35,501 bases of DNA, taken from NCBI GenBank assembly GCA_029250665.1, contig JAQXEV010000059.1, positions 1 to 35,501 on the forward strand, in the 5' to 3' direction. This DNA is from Candidatus Thalassarchaeaceae archaeon. GTDB lineage: Archaea; Thermoplasmatota; Poseidoniia; Poseidoniales; Thalassarchaeaceae. The translations under genes and the position numbers were made by a program. The notes beneath the pieces are model-generated. The model saw only the letters and a list, made by a program, of their open reading frames with translations. It did no database searches and had not been told where the DNA came from. Shown in pieces: positions 21,222 to 29,122 of this stretch (position 1 is the stretch's first letter; the number at the start of each line of letters is the position of its first letter).

Positions 21222-22496
21222 ATGCGCCTATTGCTGTTGAATGCTGGCCCCGTCGCTATGATGGCTGCTGGTGATTGCAACAAACCGCTTGTCGGTGCTG
21301 ATATGGGTGATCGTGAATCCTTGGTGGCCGAGGCAGGATTAGGCCTTCTTTCTGAGTCCGGAATTATTACTAGAATTGATGACTCGAAATCACTTGAGGA
21401 TGAATTCGGTTCTGTAGATATCAATGGTTCTCTCCAAGTAGTCGATTGTGCTTCGCGTGCAATAATTCCAGGTTTTGTCGACTCGCACACTCATTTGCTA
21501 TGGGATGGAGATCGGGCGAACGAGATGGCATTGCGGCAATCTGGGCTTTCCTACACCGATATCGCAAACCAAGGGGGTGGCATCATGAAGACGGTTGATG
21601 CTACAAGAAAAGCAGATCTGAATCGACTATTGGAGCTTGGTCGGAAAAGAATTGCACGTGCTGCCACATTTGGAACTACTACTATGGAATGCAAGAGTGG
21701 CTATGGCCTCTCGCTGGATTCCGAATTACGATTACTCAAGGCCATTGGTCACCTTTCAGACGAATCACTACTCGACATTCATCCTACGTGGTTAGGTGCT
21801 CACGATTTCCCCAAGGGCGTAGATACCGCTGATTATGTCGAGGAATTGATCAATGAGCAATTACCAGAAGTCGTTGAGCAGGGTATAGCACGTTGGGCAG
21901 ATGTGTTTTGTGAACCAGGTTGGTATAATCTTGATCAAACCGAAGATGTGGTTACCGCGGCCGCTAATGCTGGGCTCCCTTCGCGATTACATGTTGACGA
22001 GTTCGTTGATGGAGGGGGTTTGGCATTAGCAGCGGAATTGGGCACTGTTAGTGGTGATCATGTAGGGTATTCTTCTGACAATGCACGGGCTGCTGCCAAT
22101 GAGGCCGGAACGATGCAGACATTTTTGCCTGGGACTCCATATGTCCTCGGAAAAGAACTGGAGTCACCAGTGAAGCAGTGTTTGAATAATGAATGGATGT
22201 TTTCCCTTGCTACTGATTTTAATCCGAATTGTCGAAGTCTCTCTATCCCATTCCTTGGTAGTCTTGCAACTCATCGACTCGGCCTATCGCCCATCGAAGC
22301 GCTTGCAGCCGTGACACGTAATCCTGCGACGACCCTTTCTGCTTCAGAACACGATGGGACCTTGGGCTCGATTCGAATAGGAGGTCGTGCAGATATTTTG
22401 ATTCTTGATTCGGAATATGTCGACGGCTGGTGTCAGATGCCCGGAGACAATCCAGTGGCCAGCACCATAGCCAATGGTATAATTGTAAAATCATAA
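21222..22496 (+). CDS. hutI: Imidazolonepropionase HutI
   Basis: A 424-residue amidohydrolase that opens 4-imidazolone-5-propionate to N-formimino-L-glutamate, step three of histidine degradation. Landmarks: VDSHTHLLWDGDRANE (first metal His pair), GGGIMKTVDATRKA, TTTMECKSGYGLSLDSELR, HPTWLGAHDFP, LHVDEF, DHVGYSSD and the metal Asp in ATDFNPNC. ATG 21222 is used, with a TATA-like element 26 bases upstream; an earlier ATG at 21132 would run through the kae1 start. The other hut genes are on the opposite strand about 1.3 kb downstream. Ends in an AT-rich noncoding stretch. Confidence 0.95.
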   Translation: MRLLLLNAGPVAMMAAGDCNKPLVGADMGDRESLVAEAGLGLLSESGIITRIDDSKSLEDEFGSVDINGSLQVVDCASRAIIPGFVDSHTHLLWDGDRANEMALRQSGLSYTDIANQGGGIMKTVDATRKADLNRLLELGRKRIARAATFGTTTMECKSGYGLSLDSELRLLKAIGHLSDESLLDIHPTWLGAHDFPKGVDTADYVEELINEQLPEVVEQGIARWADVFCEPGWYNLDQTEDVVTAAANAGLPSRLHVDEFVDGGGLALAAELGTVSGDHVGYSSDNARAAANEAGTMQTFLPGTPYVLGKELESPVKQCLNNEWMFSLATDFNPNCRSLSIPFLGSLATHRLGLSPIEALAAVTRNPATTLSASEHDGTLGSIRIGGRADILILDSEYVDGWCQMPGDNPVASTIANGIIVKS

Positions 22497-22632
22497 ACCG
22501 TTATTCAGTAATGCAAATCAAGATATTATGTTTTGAAATTATAAATATGCCTTTTCACATAATCGGTTGACAATTTTATCCACTTCCTCCACTTTTCGCA
22601 ATCTCCCTCGCCAAATACCGATTGCTGGATTG

Positions 22633-22652
22633 CCGATAACCACAGTTATCGG
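22633..22652. repeat. Inverted repeat, 8-bp perfect stem
   Basis: CCGATAAC-CACA-GTTATCGG forms a perfect 8-bp stem with a 4-base loop. There is no following T run, so it does not look like a classical terminator of hutI, which ends 137 bases earlier. Confidence 0.5.
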
Positions 22653-22697
22653 AAATCAAATCTTAGGATTTGGCTAGTTCAGGCTCGCAGTACCTCG

Positions 22698-22719
22698 TTT
22701 TTGGCAATAATGCCAAAAA
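22698..22719. repeat. Inverted repeat, 9-bp perfect stem
   Basis: TTTTTGGCA-ATAA-TGCCAAAAA forms a perfect 9-bp stem with a 4-base loop. As RNA the U-rich arm comes first on the + strand and last on the - strand, where no A-free U run follows beyond the stem itself (the - strand reads the same palindrome). It may be a structured element of an RNA or a protein-binding site. Confidence 0.5.
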
Positions 22720-22775
22720 TCTCCCTTCGCACCTATATTGAACGGATTGAAAGTCAGGAATGATGTGTGGGGTGT

Positions 22776-22931
22776 ATGGCGGACGCTGAGACTGGGTTCT
22801 GCATGCGGTGTAAGGAGTCGGTTGTGATAGCTGAACCAGTTCGTTTGACTATGGCGAACGGTAGGAATAGAGTATCTGGAGTATGCAGTAAGCCAGGTTG
22901 TGAAGGAAGAATCTCGAAGATCGTCGGATGA
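22776..22931 (+). CDS. 51-residue zinc-ribbon protein, DUF5679-like
   Basis: A very short gene: MADAETGFCMRCKESVVI, then a basic turn with MANGRNRVSGVC and ending SKPGCEGRISKIVG. Two cysteine knuckles, C-x2-C (Cys9, Cys12) and C-x4-C (Cys37, Cys42), flank about 24 residues containing the pattern 'p....l.nGR....G.C...'. This is the layout of the small archaeal/bacterial DUF5679 zinc ribbons ('yC.kCk.k.ei...k.v..knGr.a..G.C..CG.k..ri'). The ATG follows GGGGTGT and a TATA-like element 37-43 bases upstream. The function of the family is unknown, nucleic acid binding being the usual guess. The second knuckle spacing is wider than typical. Confidence 0.72.
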   Translation: MADAETGFCMRCKESVVIAEPVRLTMANGRNRVSGVCSKPGCEGRISKIVG

Positions 22932-22988
22932 CCCGTACTGAGTAGAGAGAATCATTCATTTGGGTGGTGTCGGTGGGCGGCTTGTTCT

Positions 22989-23064
22989 GGGCTCGTGGTC
23001 TAGGGGTTATGACGTCGCCTTGACATGGCGAAGATCGCAGGTTCAATTCCTGCCGAGCCCACCA
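22989..23064 (+). tRNA. tRNA-Val (anticodon GAC), CCA encoded
   Basis: A complete cloverleaf: acceptor stem GGGCTCG with CGAGCCC (7 perfect pairs), D arm GTC-TAGGGGTTAT-GAC, anticodon stem TCGCC/GGCGA around loop TTGACAT (anticodon GAC, reading GUC and GUU), and T arm GCAGG-TTCAATT-CCTGC. The discriminator A (23061) is followed directly by genomic CCA (23062-23064). No intron is present. Confidence 0.96.
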
Positions 23065-23090
23065 GAATAAACATGCCTACATTTACAGTT

Positions 23091-23819
23091 TTACATAGTG
23101 TAGTATAGCCGGATCTTCCCGGCGCCCTTCTGTTTGATTCGTGTAATCTCAATTTGAGTTAATTGTGAAACGTTGTCGACATGAGATCCAGCACATGGGC
23201 AGATATCAATTCCCTCGATATTGACAACCCGCATATGCTCTACATGTGAGGGTAGTCGTTCAAGAATACGTGAAACGAATGATCTGTTTCTGACGCGGTC
23301 ATCTGTGAGAATCTCATCAGCTGTCCAATTGGCAACAGTTACACTTCTGTTCGAACCTATGATTTCATTCACTTTATCTTGGATAACTTGTTGTGAGAAT
23401 TTTGTTTTATCATCAAAAAGCAAATCGATTCTCGACTCCTCCGTACCTAATTGGTTACCTACGGTTGTTGCATCCCATAATTCGTCAGCCATAGCGGAGA
23501 CAATATGTTGGGCTGTGTGGGTAATAGCCAGTGAGTTCCGCCTGGGAACATCAATTGTACAGTCTAGAACTTGCCCTATTTTGAACGTTGATACATCATT
23601 AACTGGATGATGAATTAACTCCCGGGCGTGAACTTCGGTGAATCTTTCTGATATTCCCTGACCTGACAACGTCCCTGTATCACCAGGTTGCCCTCCTCCT
23701 TTTGGATAACAGTAACTTTGCTCGAGAATGATAGAATCTTCAATTATGGATAGAACTTTGCTGCTGAATGGTTGAGGGTTGATTCCAGGATGGTTCTGGA
23801 GATGCAATCTCTCCTGCAT
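23091..23819 (-). CDS. alaX: Alanyl-tRNA editing protein AlaX
   Basis: A 242-residue free-standing homologue of the AlaRS editing domain, which removes mischarged serine (or glycine) from tRNA-Ala. Motifs: YPKGGGQPGDTG near residues 38-49, the zinc pair H-x3-H in THTAQHI (His101, His105) and the second zinc pair in CPCAGSHV (Cys209, His213). The N-terminal part is the glycine-rich beta domain found in the AlaX-M type, so medium length. It lies 9 bases downstream of hutH in the same orientation, thus probably cotranscribed with the hut genes, although it has no known part in histidine degradation. Its 3' end faces the tRNA-Val gene. Confidence 0.93.
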   Translation of the reverse strand: MQERLHLQNHPGINPQPFSSKVLSIIEDSIILEQSYCYPKGGGQPGDTGTLSGQGISERFTEVHARELIHHPVNDVSTFKIGQVLDCTIDVPRRNSLAITHTAQHIVSAMADELWDATTVGNQLGTEESRIDLLFDDKTKFSQQVIQDKVNEIIGSNRSVTVANWTADEILTDDRVRNRSFVSRILERLPSHVEHMRVVNIEGIDICPCAGSHVDNVSQLTQIEITRIKQKGAGKIRLYYTM

Positions 23820-23828
23820 TAAATCCCC

Positions 23829-25355
23829 TCATAGATCGTGGAGCAAACCAAATCGTAATTCCAATGCGAGGCCATCTGATACTTCAGATAGTGATTTATC
23901 ACGATCTAGTGCAGGAATCATTCCATTTATAGTTGAAAACACGGAACTAACTCCTGCGCCGGGAGTCTCTGAAATATTTCGCAAGCAACCAATAGCCGCA
24001 ATCAACTCATTGGCGAGAACTCGAGATAGCATCTCACAGCAAGTCAGTAGCCGATGACATGCGGTAGCTCCCATAGAGACATGATCTTCTTTCTCCATAC
24101 TGACTGAAATATTTGTCGTGGAGGCAGGATTAGCCAAATGGTGCAATTCAGCTACACAAGCAGCCGAGACATACTGAACAATCATCAGACCGCTCTCAAG
24201 GCCCTCTTCCACGGCAAGGAAGGCCTTCTGGCCACTCCATTGGGGGTTCATCAGAAGATTTGTTCGGCGTTCAGAGATTGATCCCAATTCATGGGCACAA
24301 ACGGCGAGGTTATCTGCGATTATTGCAAGATTTTCTCCGTGAAAATTACCGCCACTGATAACTTCGGATGAACCGTCTTCTGCAGTGAAGACCAAAGGAT
24401 TGTCTGTAGCAGAATTCAATTCAATTTGGAGTGTTTCTCGTGCTCTTTGTAGAGCATCTATTACGGGGCCGTGGACTTGAGCAGCACATCGGAGAGAATA
24501 GGCATCCTGAACACGATCACAGTCAGCATGTGAACGATTGATATCCGAGTCAGCGAGTAATGCGGAAATCCTTGCAGCACTGATTGACTGGCCCTTGTGT
24601 GGTCGTACTGCGTGGATTCTTGAGTCAAATGCCTTATGAGATCCTTTAATCGCCTCGACGGAACAAGCAGTTGCACAGTCAGCCGTAAAAACCAGTGTCT
24701 CAAGTGTTGAAACAGCTTCAGAGAGAAATGTACACATCTGACTGGTCCCGTTAATCAGAGAAAGACCTTCTTTTGCCTGTAAGGAAACAGGATTACTCTG
24801 TATCCTGTCGAAAGCATCTGAAGCTTCAATTAATGTCCAACCATCTTCGTCTTCAATCAAGAAATCATTCTCACCTACAAGACCCATAGCTAGATGTGAA
24901 AGCGGAGCAAGGTCACCTGAAGCTCCAAGTGAGCCGATTCTAGGCACGGTTGGACATATACGAGCATTGACTAATTCAAGCATAGTTTGGACAACTTCTA
25001 CTCTGATGCCAGAATTTCCAACCGCAAGAGAATTAGCACGAATTACCATCATCATGAGAACATGTTCCGGCGACATCAATTCACCAACACCACAAGCATG
25101 ACTGCGAATAAGATTCAACTGTAATTTCGCAACATCTGCAGAGTCGATTTGTACACTTGACATTGCTCCAAAACCGGTGTTGATACCATAGACAATTTTG
25201 TCCGAAGCAAGAATATCTTCTACCGCCTTACGAGATGTTTGCATTCTCGATATTGCCTCATTCGAGAGGGAGGTGGTAGCCAATCCATCTCGGATCAGCA
25301 TCAACGATTCGATGGATAATGTGCGACCATCAATCAACACCTGGGAAGCAGCCAT
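23829..25355 (-). CDS. hutH: Histidine ammonia-lyase HutH
   Basis: A 508-residue MIO-dependent lyase that removes ammonia from histidine to give urocanate. The MIO cofactor precursor Ala145-Ser146-Gly147 is in GSLGASGDLAPLSH. Other sites: YGINTGFG (catalytic Tyr56), NLIRSHACGVG, NGTSQM, QDAYSLRCAAQVHG and GNFHGE, and the C-terminal VSMGATACHRL. The His after MIO (LAPLSHLAMG) is typical of HutH, not of phenylalanine ammonia-lyases. ATG 25355; 42 bases separate it from hutU. Length matches bacterial HutH. Confidence 0.95.
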   Translation of the reverse strand: MAASQVLIDGRTLSIESLMLIRDGLATTSLSNEAISRMQTSRKAVEDILASDKIVYGINTGFGAMSSVQIDSADVAKLQLNLIRSHACGVGELMSPEHVLMMMVIRANSLAVGNSGIRVEVVQTMLELVNARICPTVPRIGSLGASGDLAPLSHLAMGLVGENDFLIEDEDGWTLIEASDAFDRIQSNPVSLQAKEGLSLINGTSQMCTFLSEAVSTLETLVFTADCATACSVEAIKGSHKAFDSRIHAVRPHKGQSISAARISALLADSDINRSHADCDRVQDAYSLRCAAQVHGPVIDALQRARETLQIELNSATDNPLVFTAEDGSSEVISGGNFHGENLAIIADNLAVCAHELGSISERRTNLLMNPQWSGQKAFLAVEEGLESGLMIVQYVSAACVAELHHLANPASTTNISVSMEKEDHVSMGATACHRLLTCCEMLSRVLANELIAAIGCLRNISETPGAGVSSVFSTINGMIPALDRDKSLSEVSDGLALELRFGLLHDL

Positions 25356-25397
25356 CTAATCACGTCCTGTATCTGTTGCTATTCAAGGGGTAGGTCG

Positions 25398-27416
25398 TTA
25401 GAGGAGATCATTGAGGATGTCCGAGTCGACAAGATTTGGGACAGTGACATCGAGATTATTGTCTGCATTCATAGCACGTTGAATTGAGTCAATAGCGCCA
25501 TGATTTCGTGCCCATGCGCGCCTAGCTATGCCATTATTCACATCCCATGAGATCATTGAATCAATGTTCTCTGAACTCTTTTCTGAACCGTCAATCAACA
25601 TACCAAACCCTCCGTTGATGACTTCTCCCCAACCAACGCCGCCACCATTGTGCAAGCTTACCCAAGTTGCGCCTCGAAATGAATCTCCGACAAAATTCTG
25701 AACCGCCATATCGGCAGTGAACATCGACCCATCACGGATATTTGCTGTTTCCCGATATGGACTATCTGTGCCAGATACATCGTGGTGATCTCTGCCCAAT
25801 ACGATTGCTGCAGTGATTCTGCCATCAGCGATTGCTTCGTTAAAGCATTGAGCGATTTTCCGTCGACCAATTTCATCAGCATAGAGAATCCTAGCTTTAC
25901 TACCAACAACAAGGGCGTGTTCATTTGCCTGGTCAATCCATCTAATATTATCTAGGATCTGTTGTTTTACATCATCCGTAGCCGATTCTGACTGTTCCTC
26001 GAGAATCCTCTTTGCGATAGCATCACTAATCGCTAAATCCTCTGATAAACCAGACGTGCAAACCCATCGGAAGGGGCCAAATCCATAATCGAAACATATC
26101 GGCCCCATGATGTCTTCAACATATGAGGGATATCTGAATCCTGATGGTTTTTCTTCGTCCAAAACATCAGCACCGGCCCGACTAGATTCTAGTAAGAATG
26201 CATTTCCATAATCCCAGAAATTCATACCCTTCGCACTCAATCGATTTACAATATCAGCGTGCTCCCGTAATGTTCTCTGAACCTCCTTCATGAACAACGA
26301 TGGATCGGATTTCAGCAATTCTAGAGCTTGCCCATGGGAATATCCAGTAGGAATGTAACCACCAAGCCAAGGATTGTGCAAGCTGGTTTGGTCACTACCC
26401 AAATGCGGAATTAATCCTACTTCGTCCAGTGCGTTCAACAAATCCACGATATTTCCAATGTAGCCTATAGAAACCGCTTCCCCATCAGACATGGCTTGCC
26501 GAGCCCTTTCCAGTACGATATCGATATCAGAATGCAACTCAGAAAGCCATCCCTGTTCATGCCTTTTCTTCGCAGCATGACTGTTTGTCTCAGCAATTAA
26601 GCAGACTGCACCTGAAATCACAGCAGCTTTCGCTTGTGCGCCTGACATACCACCAAGTCCTGATGTTACGAATAGAATACCTGCTAAACCGTCAGAGCCA
26701 GTATGTCCGAGGTATTTCCTCGCGGCGTTTAGGATAGTGATAGTAGTCCCGTGGACTATACCTTGAGGCCCGATGTACATGTAGGAACCAGCCGTCATTT
26801 GGCCGTATTGCGATACACCTAGCGCATTGAATCTCTCGTAATGCATTGGGGTAGAATAATTGGGTATCACCATACCATTTGTAATGATGACTCGAGGAGC
26901 ATTTTCATTTGATGGAAATAGCCCTAATGGGTGTCCTGAATACATTGCTAATGTTTGATTTGTATTCATTCTGGATAAGTATTGCATGGTTAGGAGATAT
27001 TGCGCCCAATTCTGAAACACTGCACCCGTGCCACCGTAAGTGATTAGATCATACGGATATTGAGCAACTACTGGGTCGAGGTTATTCTGAATCATCAACA
27101 TAATTCCTCGTGCTGATTCACAATTCCCGGGATAATCATCGATATGTCTAGCGAACATATCGTAAATTGGGCGGAAACGATGCATCGTGATATGGCCTTC
27201 AAGGATTAATTCATCCATAAATTCAGTAGCGAGTTTAGAGTGCCATTTAGAGGGAAAATATCGCAAAGCATTCTCCACCGCTAGAAGTCTTTCTTGATCA
27301 CTGAGTACATCAGGCCTAACTGGCGCTCTATCAATTGAAGAATCAAACGAAGGCATCGATGGAAATTGCAAAGGAATACCTTGTTGGACTAATGATTGGA
27401 AGTTCCTAGAATCCAT
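25398..27416 (-). CDS. hutU: Urocanate hydratase HutU, long form
   Basis: A 672-residue urocanase, which hydrates urocanate to imidazolonepropionate using tightly bound NAD. Conserved stretches are TYGGTGAVFQNWAQYLLTM, MYSGHPLGLFPS, GSYMYIGPQGIVHGTTIT, TSGLGGMSGAQAKAAVISG (NAD motif) and, near the end, VSLHNGGGVGWGEVINGGFG. The length is close to the roughly 676-residue form of animals and some bacteria and about 115 longer than the common bacterial enzyme of about 557. This suggests a lineage different from the Bacillus/Pseudomonas type. ATG 27416, 15 bases after fchA. Second to last of the core hut genes. Confidence 0.95.
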   Translation of the reverse strand: MDSRNFQSLVQQGIPLQFPSMPSFDSSIDRAPVRPDVLSDQERLLAVENALRYFPSKWHSKLATEFMDELILEGHITMHRFRPIYDMFARHIDDYPGNCESARGIMLMIQNNLDPVVAQYPYDLITYGGTGAVFQNWAQYLLTMQYLSRMNTNQTLAMYSGHPLGLFPSNENAPRVIITNGMVIPNYSTPMHYERFNALGVSQYGQMTAGSYMYIGPQGIVHGTTITILNAARKYLGHTGSDGLAGILFVTSGLGGMSGAQAKAAVISGAVCLIAETNSHAAKKRHEQGWLSELHSDIDIVLERARQAMSDGEAVSIGYIGNIVDLLNALDEVGLIPHLGSDQTSLHNPWLGGYIPTGYSHGQALELLKSDPSLFMKEVQRTLREHADIVNRLSAKGMNFWDYGNAFLLESSRAGADVLDEEKPSGFRYPSYVEDIMGPICFDYGFGPFRWVCTSGLSEDLAISDAIAKRILEEQSESATDDVKQQILDNIRWIDQANEHALVVGSKARILYADEIGRRKIAQCFNEAIADGRITAAIVLGRDHHDVSGTDSPYRETANIRDGSMFTADMAVQNFVGDSFRGATWVSLHNGGGVGWGEVINGGFGMLIDGSEKSSENIDSMISWDVNNGIARRAWARNHGAIDSIQRAMNADNNLDVTVPNLVDSDILNDLL

Positions 27417-27431
27417 CTAATCACCCTATAT

Positions 27432-28043
27432 TCACATTCTATTTTCTACAATCTTGATGATTTCTGCATGGGAATTAGTTACACTTTCTAGAATCTGATT
27501 TATCTCAGATTCGAAAGCGCTCGCGGCGTCCCCCAACGATCCTAGATTTATTCTGACATTGAGAGCAGCAGCATTGGTCGCCGCTAGAACCAGATATGCT
27601 GCTGAACCAGCATCTGTGATTGCATTTGCATTACCATCAGAGGCTAATGGAGGTAATGATTCCATTACTTTTAAGCAAAATTTAGCGATATTTAGAGGAG
27701 ACTTTGCCGCCTCATAATTAGCTGAACGAATCGCATCTTTTCGGGCTTCAATTTCGATATCATCTTCTTTAGGTAGCCGATAAGCAGCCATCACTGAATC
27801 GAATGCGTTACAATCAGCTTCGGCCATATCTAATGCATCAGCTGTCCATGTCTGTGATTCTGTAAGGAATAATTCTGCTGAAGCATGGCCAGAAGCCCAC
27901 TTATCTTTACCCACAGTCAATGCGGCAACCATTCGTGCTAGTGCTATGCCATGACCCAAGGCCAGCGCCGAAACAGCTCCTCCACCTGGTGTGGGGGATG
28001 AGGACTCTATTGAGGCAAGTACTGAATTGTATCCATCATTCAT
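27432..28043 (-). CDS. fchA: Formimidoyltetrahydrofolate cyclodeaminase
   Basis: A 203-residue helical protein of the cyclodeaminase/cyclohydrolase family, matching the C-terminal domain of mammalian FTCD. It starts with the diagnostic SSPTPGGGAVSALALGHG, followed by MVAALTVGK and later the helix with AYRLPKED. The enzyme releases ammonia from 5-formimino-THF to give 5,10-methenyl-THF. It is encoded separately from the transferase domain, and the two genes abut (the ftcD TGA region ends at 28044, the ATG is at 28043), so the bipartite mammalian enzyme is split here into adjacent cistrons. This finishes the THF branch of histidine degradation. Confidence 0.92.
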   Translation of the reverse strand: MNDGYNSVLASIESSSPTPGGGAVSALALGHGIALARMVAALTVGKDKWASGHASAELFLTESQTWTADALDMAEADCNAFDSVMAAYRLPKEDDIEIEARKDAIRSANYEAAKSPLNIAKFCLKVMESLPPLASDGNANAITDAGSAAYLVLAATNAAALNVRINLGSLGDAASAFESEINQILESVTNSHAEIIKIVENRM

Positions 28044-29084
28044 TCAATCACCTAATTGATTAGCAATAGCCCATTCAATGATACGAGTTTCGGGTTCAAA
28101 TTCAGCTAGGTAATCCAAACCTAAACCCTCGATTGCTGCTTGCACAAGAACTTGGTCCTCGGCCTTAGATTCACCTGAGTACCAATATCCTGAATCTAAC
28201 ATTGCTTGAAGGGGCACTAGGCCTACTAATTCACTACCGCATAGTTCCACACCATGGTCTGCACAGATCGATTTGACGCATTCAAAGGCTACGTGCATAG
28301 GAGTGATTGTATGATTCTGTAAATTCATCGAAACTTGGCAAATACTGTGACTCGGTAATGGCACACCCATGCCCTGTACTGCGTCTAACATACCTCGTGC
28401 ACGAACTTTCTCTCCGGTTGCACTTTTGATTAGTCTACCACTTGTTCGAACCAAGGATCCTGCAGCTTTGGAGGCAATAGGATTTGGTTCGTCAACATTG
28501 ACATTGTATGCCACTAAAACCGGTCTGACACCGACTGCCACCGCTCCGAATCTCTCTTCGGCTCCCCCCCAATTCCCTGACCAAGAATCAGGCATTCGAG
28601 TAGTTTCATCATCCCAATTTCCACCAGTGAATCTTGCTTCCAGTCCTTCATATTGACCACGTCTGAGTTTAGCTAATGAACTCCTATTTTCACTGGTGGC
28701 GGCATCCCCGTAGAAAAATACTGGAACCTCGCCGTTCAATTGGTTCAATACGAAATTTGCAGCAAGAAGACAATCCTCTTGTGTATCTGGACTGATTGGG
28801 ACGAATGGACAAACATCCACTGCACCCATACGCGGATGATTTCCCGAATGTTGGCGCATGTCGATTAGATTCGCTGCTGCTCGGATTAGAGCAAGTGCAG
28901 CATTGGCCGTCGGTTCCCATTCTCCGGCTAGCGTGATTACTGTGCGATTGTAATCCGGATCCGGTTCACAACCTAACACTGCAACACCCTCAATCGAGGC
29001 GGCGGCGGCTACCACTGAATCGATGATATCTTGGTCGACACCTTCACTGATGTTGGGTACGCACTCAATCCAACGTGCAGACAT
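28044..29084 (-). CDS. ftcD: Glutamate formimidoyltransferase
   Basis: A 346-residue protein related to the N-terminal domains of FTCD, moving the formimino group from N-formimino-L-glutamate to tetrahydrofolate and freeing glutamate. Typical sequence: ECVPNISEGVDQDIID at the start, DPDYNRTVITLAGE, RQHSGNHPRMGAVDVCPFVPI with the catalytic His, and VPVFFYGDAA. VLVAYNVNVD opens the second subdomain and QVSMNLQNHTITPMHVAFE matches its folate-side strands. It is longer than the single-domain bacterial forms of about 300 residues. First gene of the ftcD-fchA-hutU-hutH(-alaX) operon; ATG 29084, 38 bases downstream of the PAN stop. Confidence 0.93.
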   Translation of the reverse strand: MSARWIECVPNISEGVDQDIIDSVVAAAASIEGVAVLGCEPDPDYNRTVITLAGEWEPTANAALALIRAAANLIDMRQHSGNHPRMGAVDVCPFVPISPDTQEDCLLAANFVLNQLNGEVPVFFYGDAATSENRSSLAKLRRGQYEGLEARFTGGNWDDETTRMPDSWSGNWGGAEERFGAVAVGVRPVLVAYNVNVDEPNPIASKAAGSLVRTSGRLIKSATGEKVRARGMLDAVQGMGVPLPSHSICQVSMNLQNHTITPMHVAFECVKSICADHGVELCGSELVGLVPLQAMLDSGYWYSGESKAEDQVLVQAAIEGLGLDYLAEFEPETRIIEWAIANQLGD

Positions 29085-29122
29085 CGTATTTTGGACCGGT
29101 CAAATGCTGATGAGCGTTACCA

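Larger units (their letters stand above)
22497..22775. other. Noncoding stretch with a promoter-like element and two perfect hairpins
   Basis: No convincing protein gene on either strand. The first 80 bases are AT-rich and contain TTATAAATA (22539-22547), a strong archaeal TATA match on the + strand. Two perfect inverted repeats follow, at 22633-22652 and 22698-22719. Another TATA-like CTATATT lies at 22733-22739. The 22570-22770 interval could be an RNA gene or a long leader of the small zinc-ribbon gene that starts at 22776. Confidence 0.4.

Noticed and set aside
22633-22719. Hairpins as Rho-independent-type terminators of hutI
   Set aside because: They lie 137-200 bases after the stop, and no T run follows the first; archaea rarely use this type.
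22674-22955. 93-residue open frame on - across the zinc-ribbon gene
   Set aside because: The + strand gene has meaningful cysteine motifs; the - product shows no pattern.
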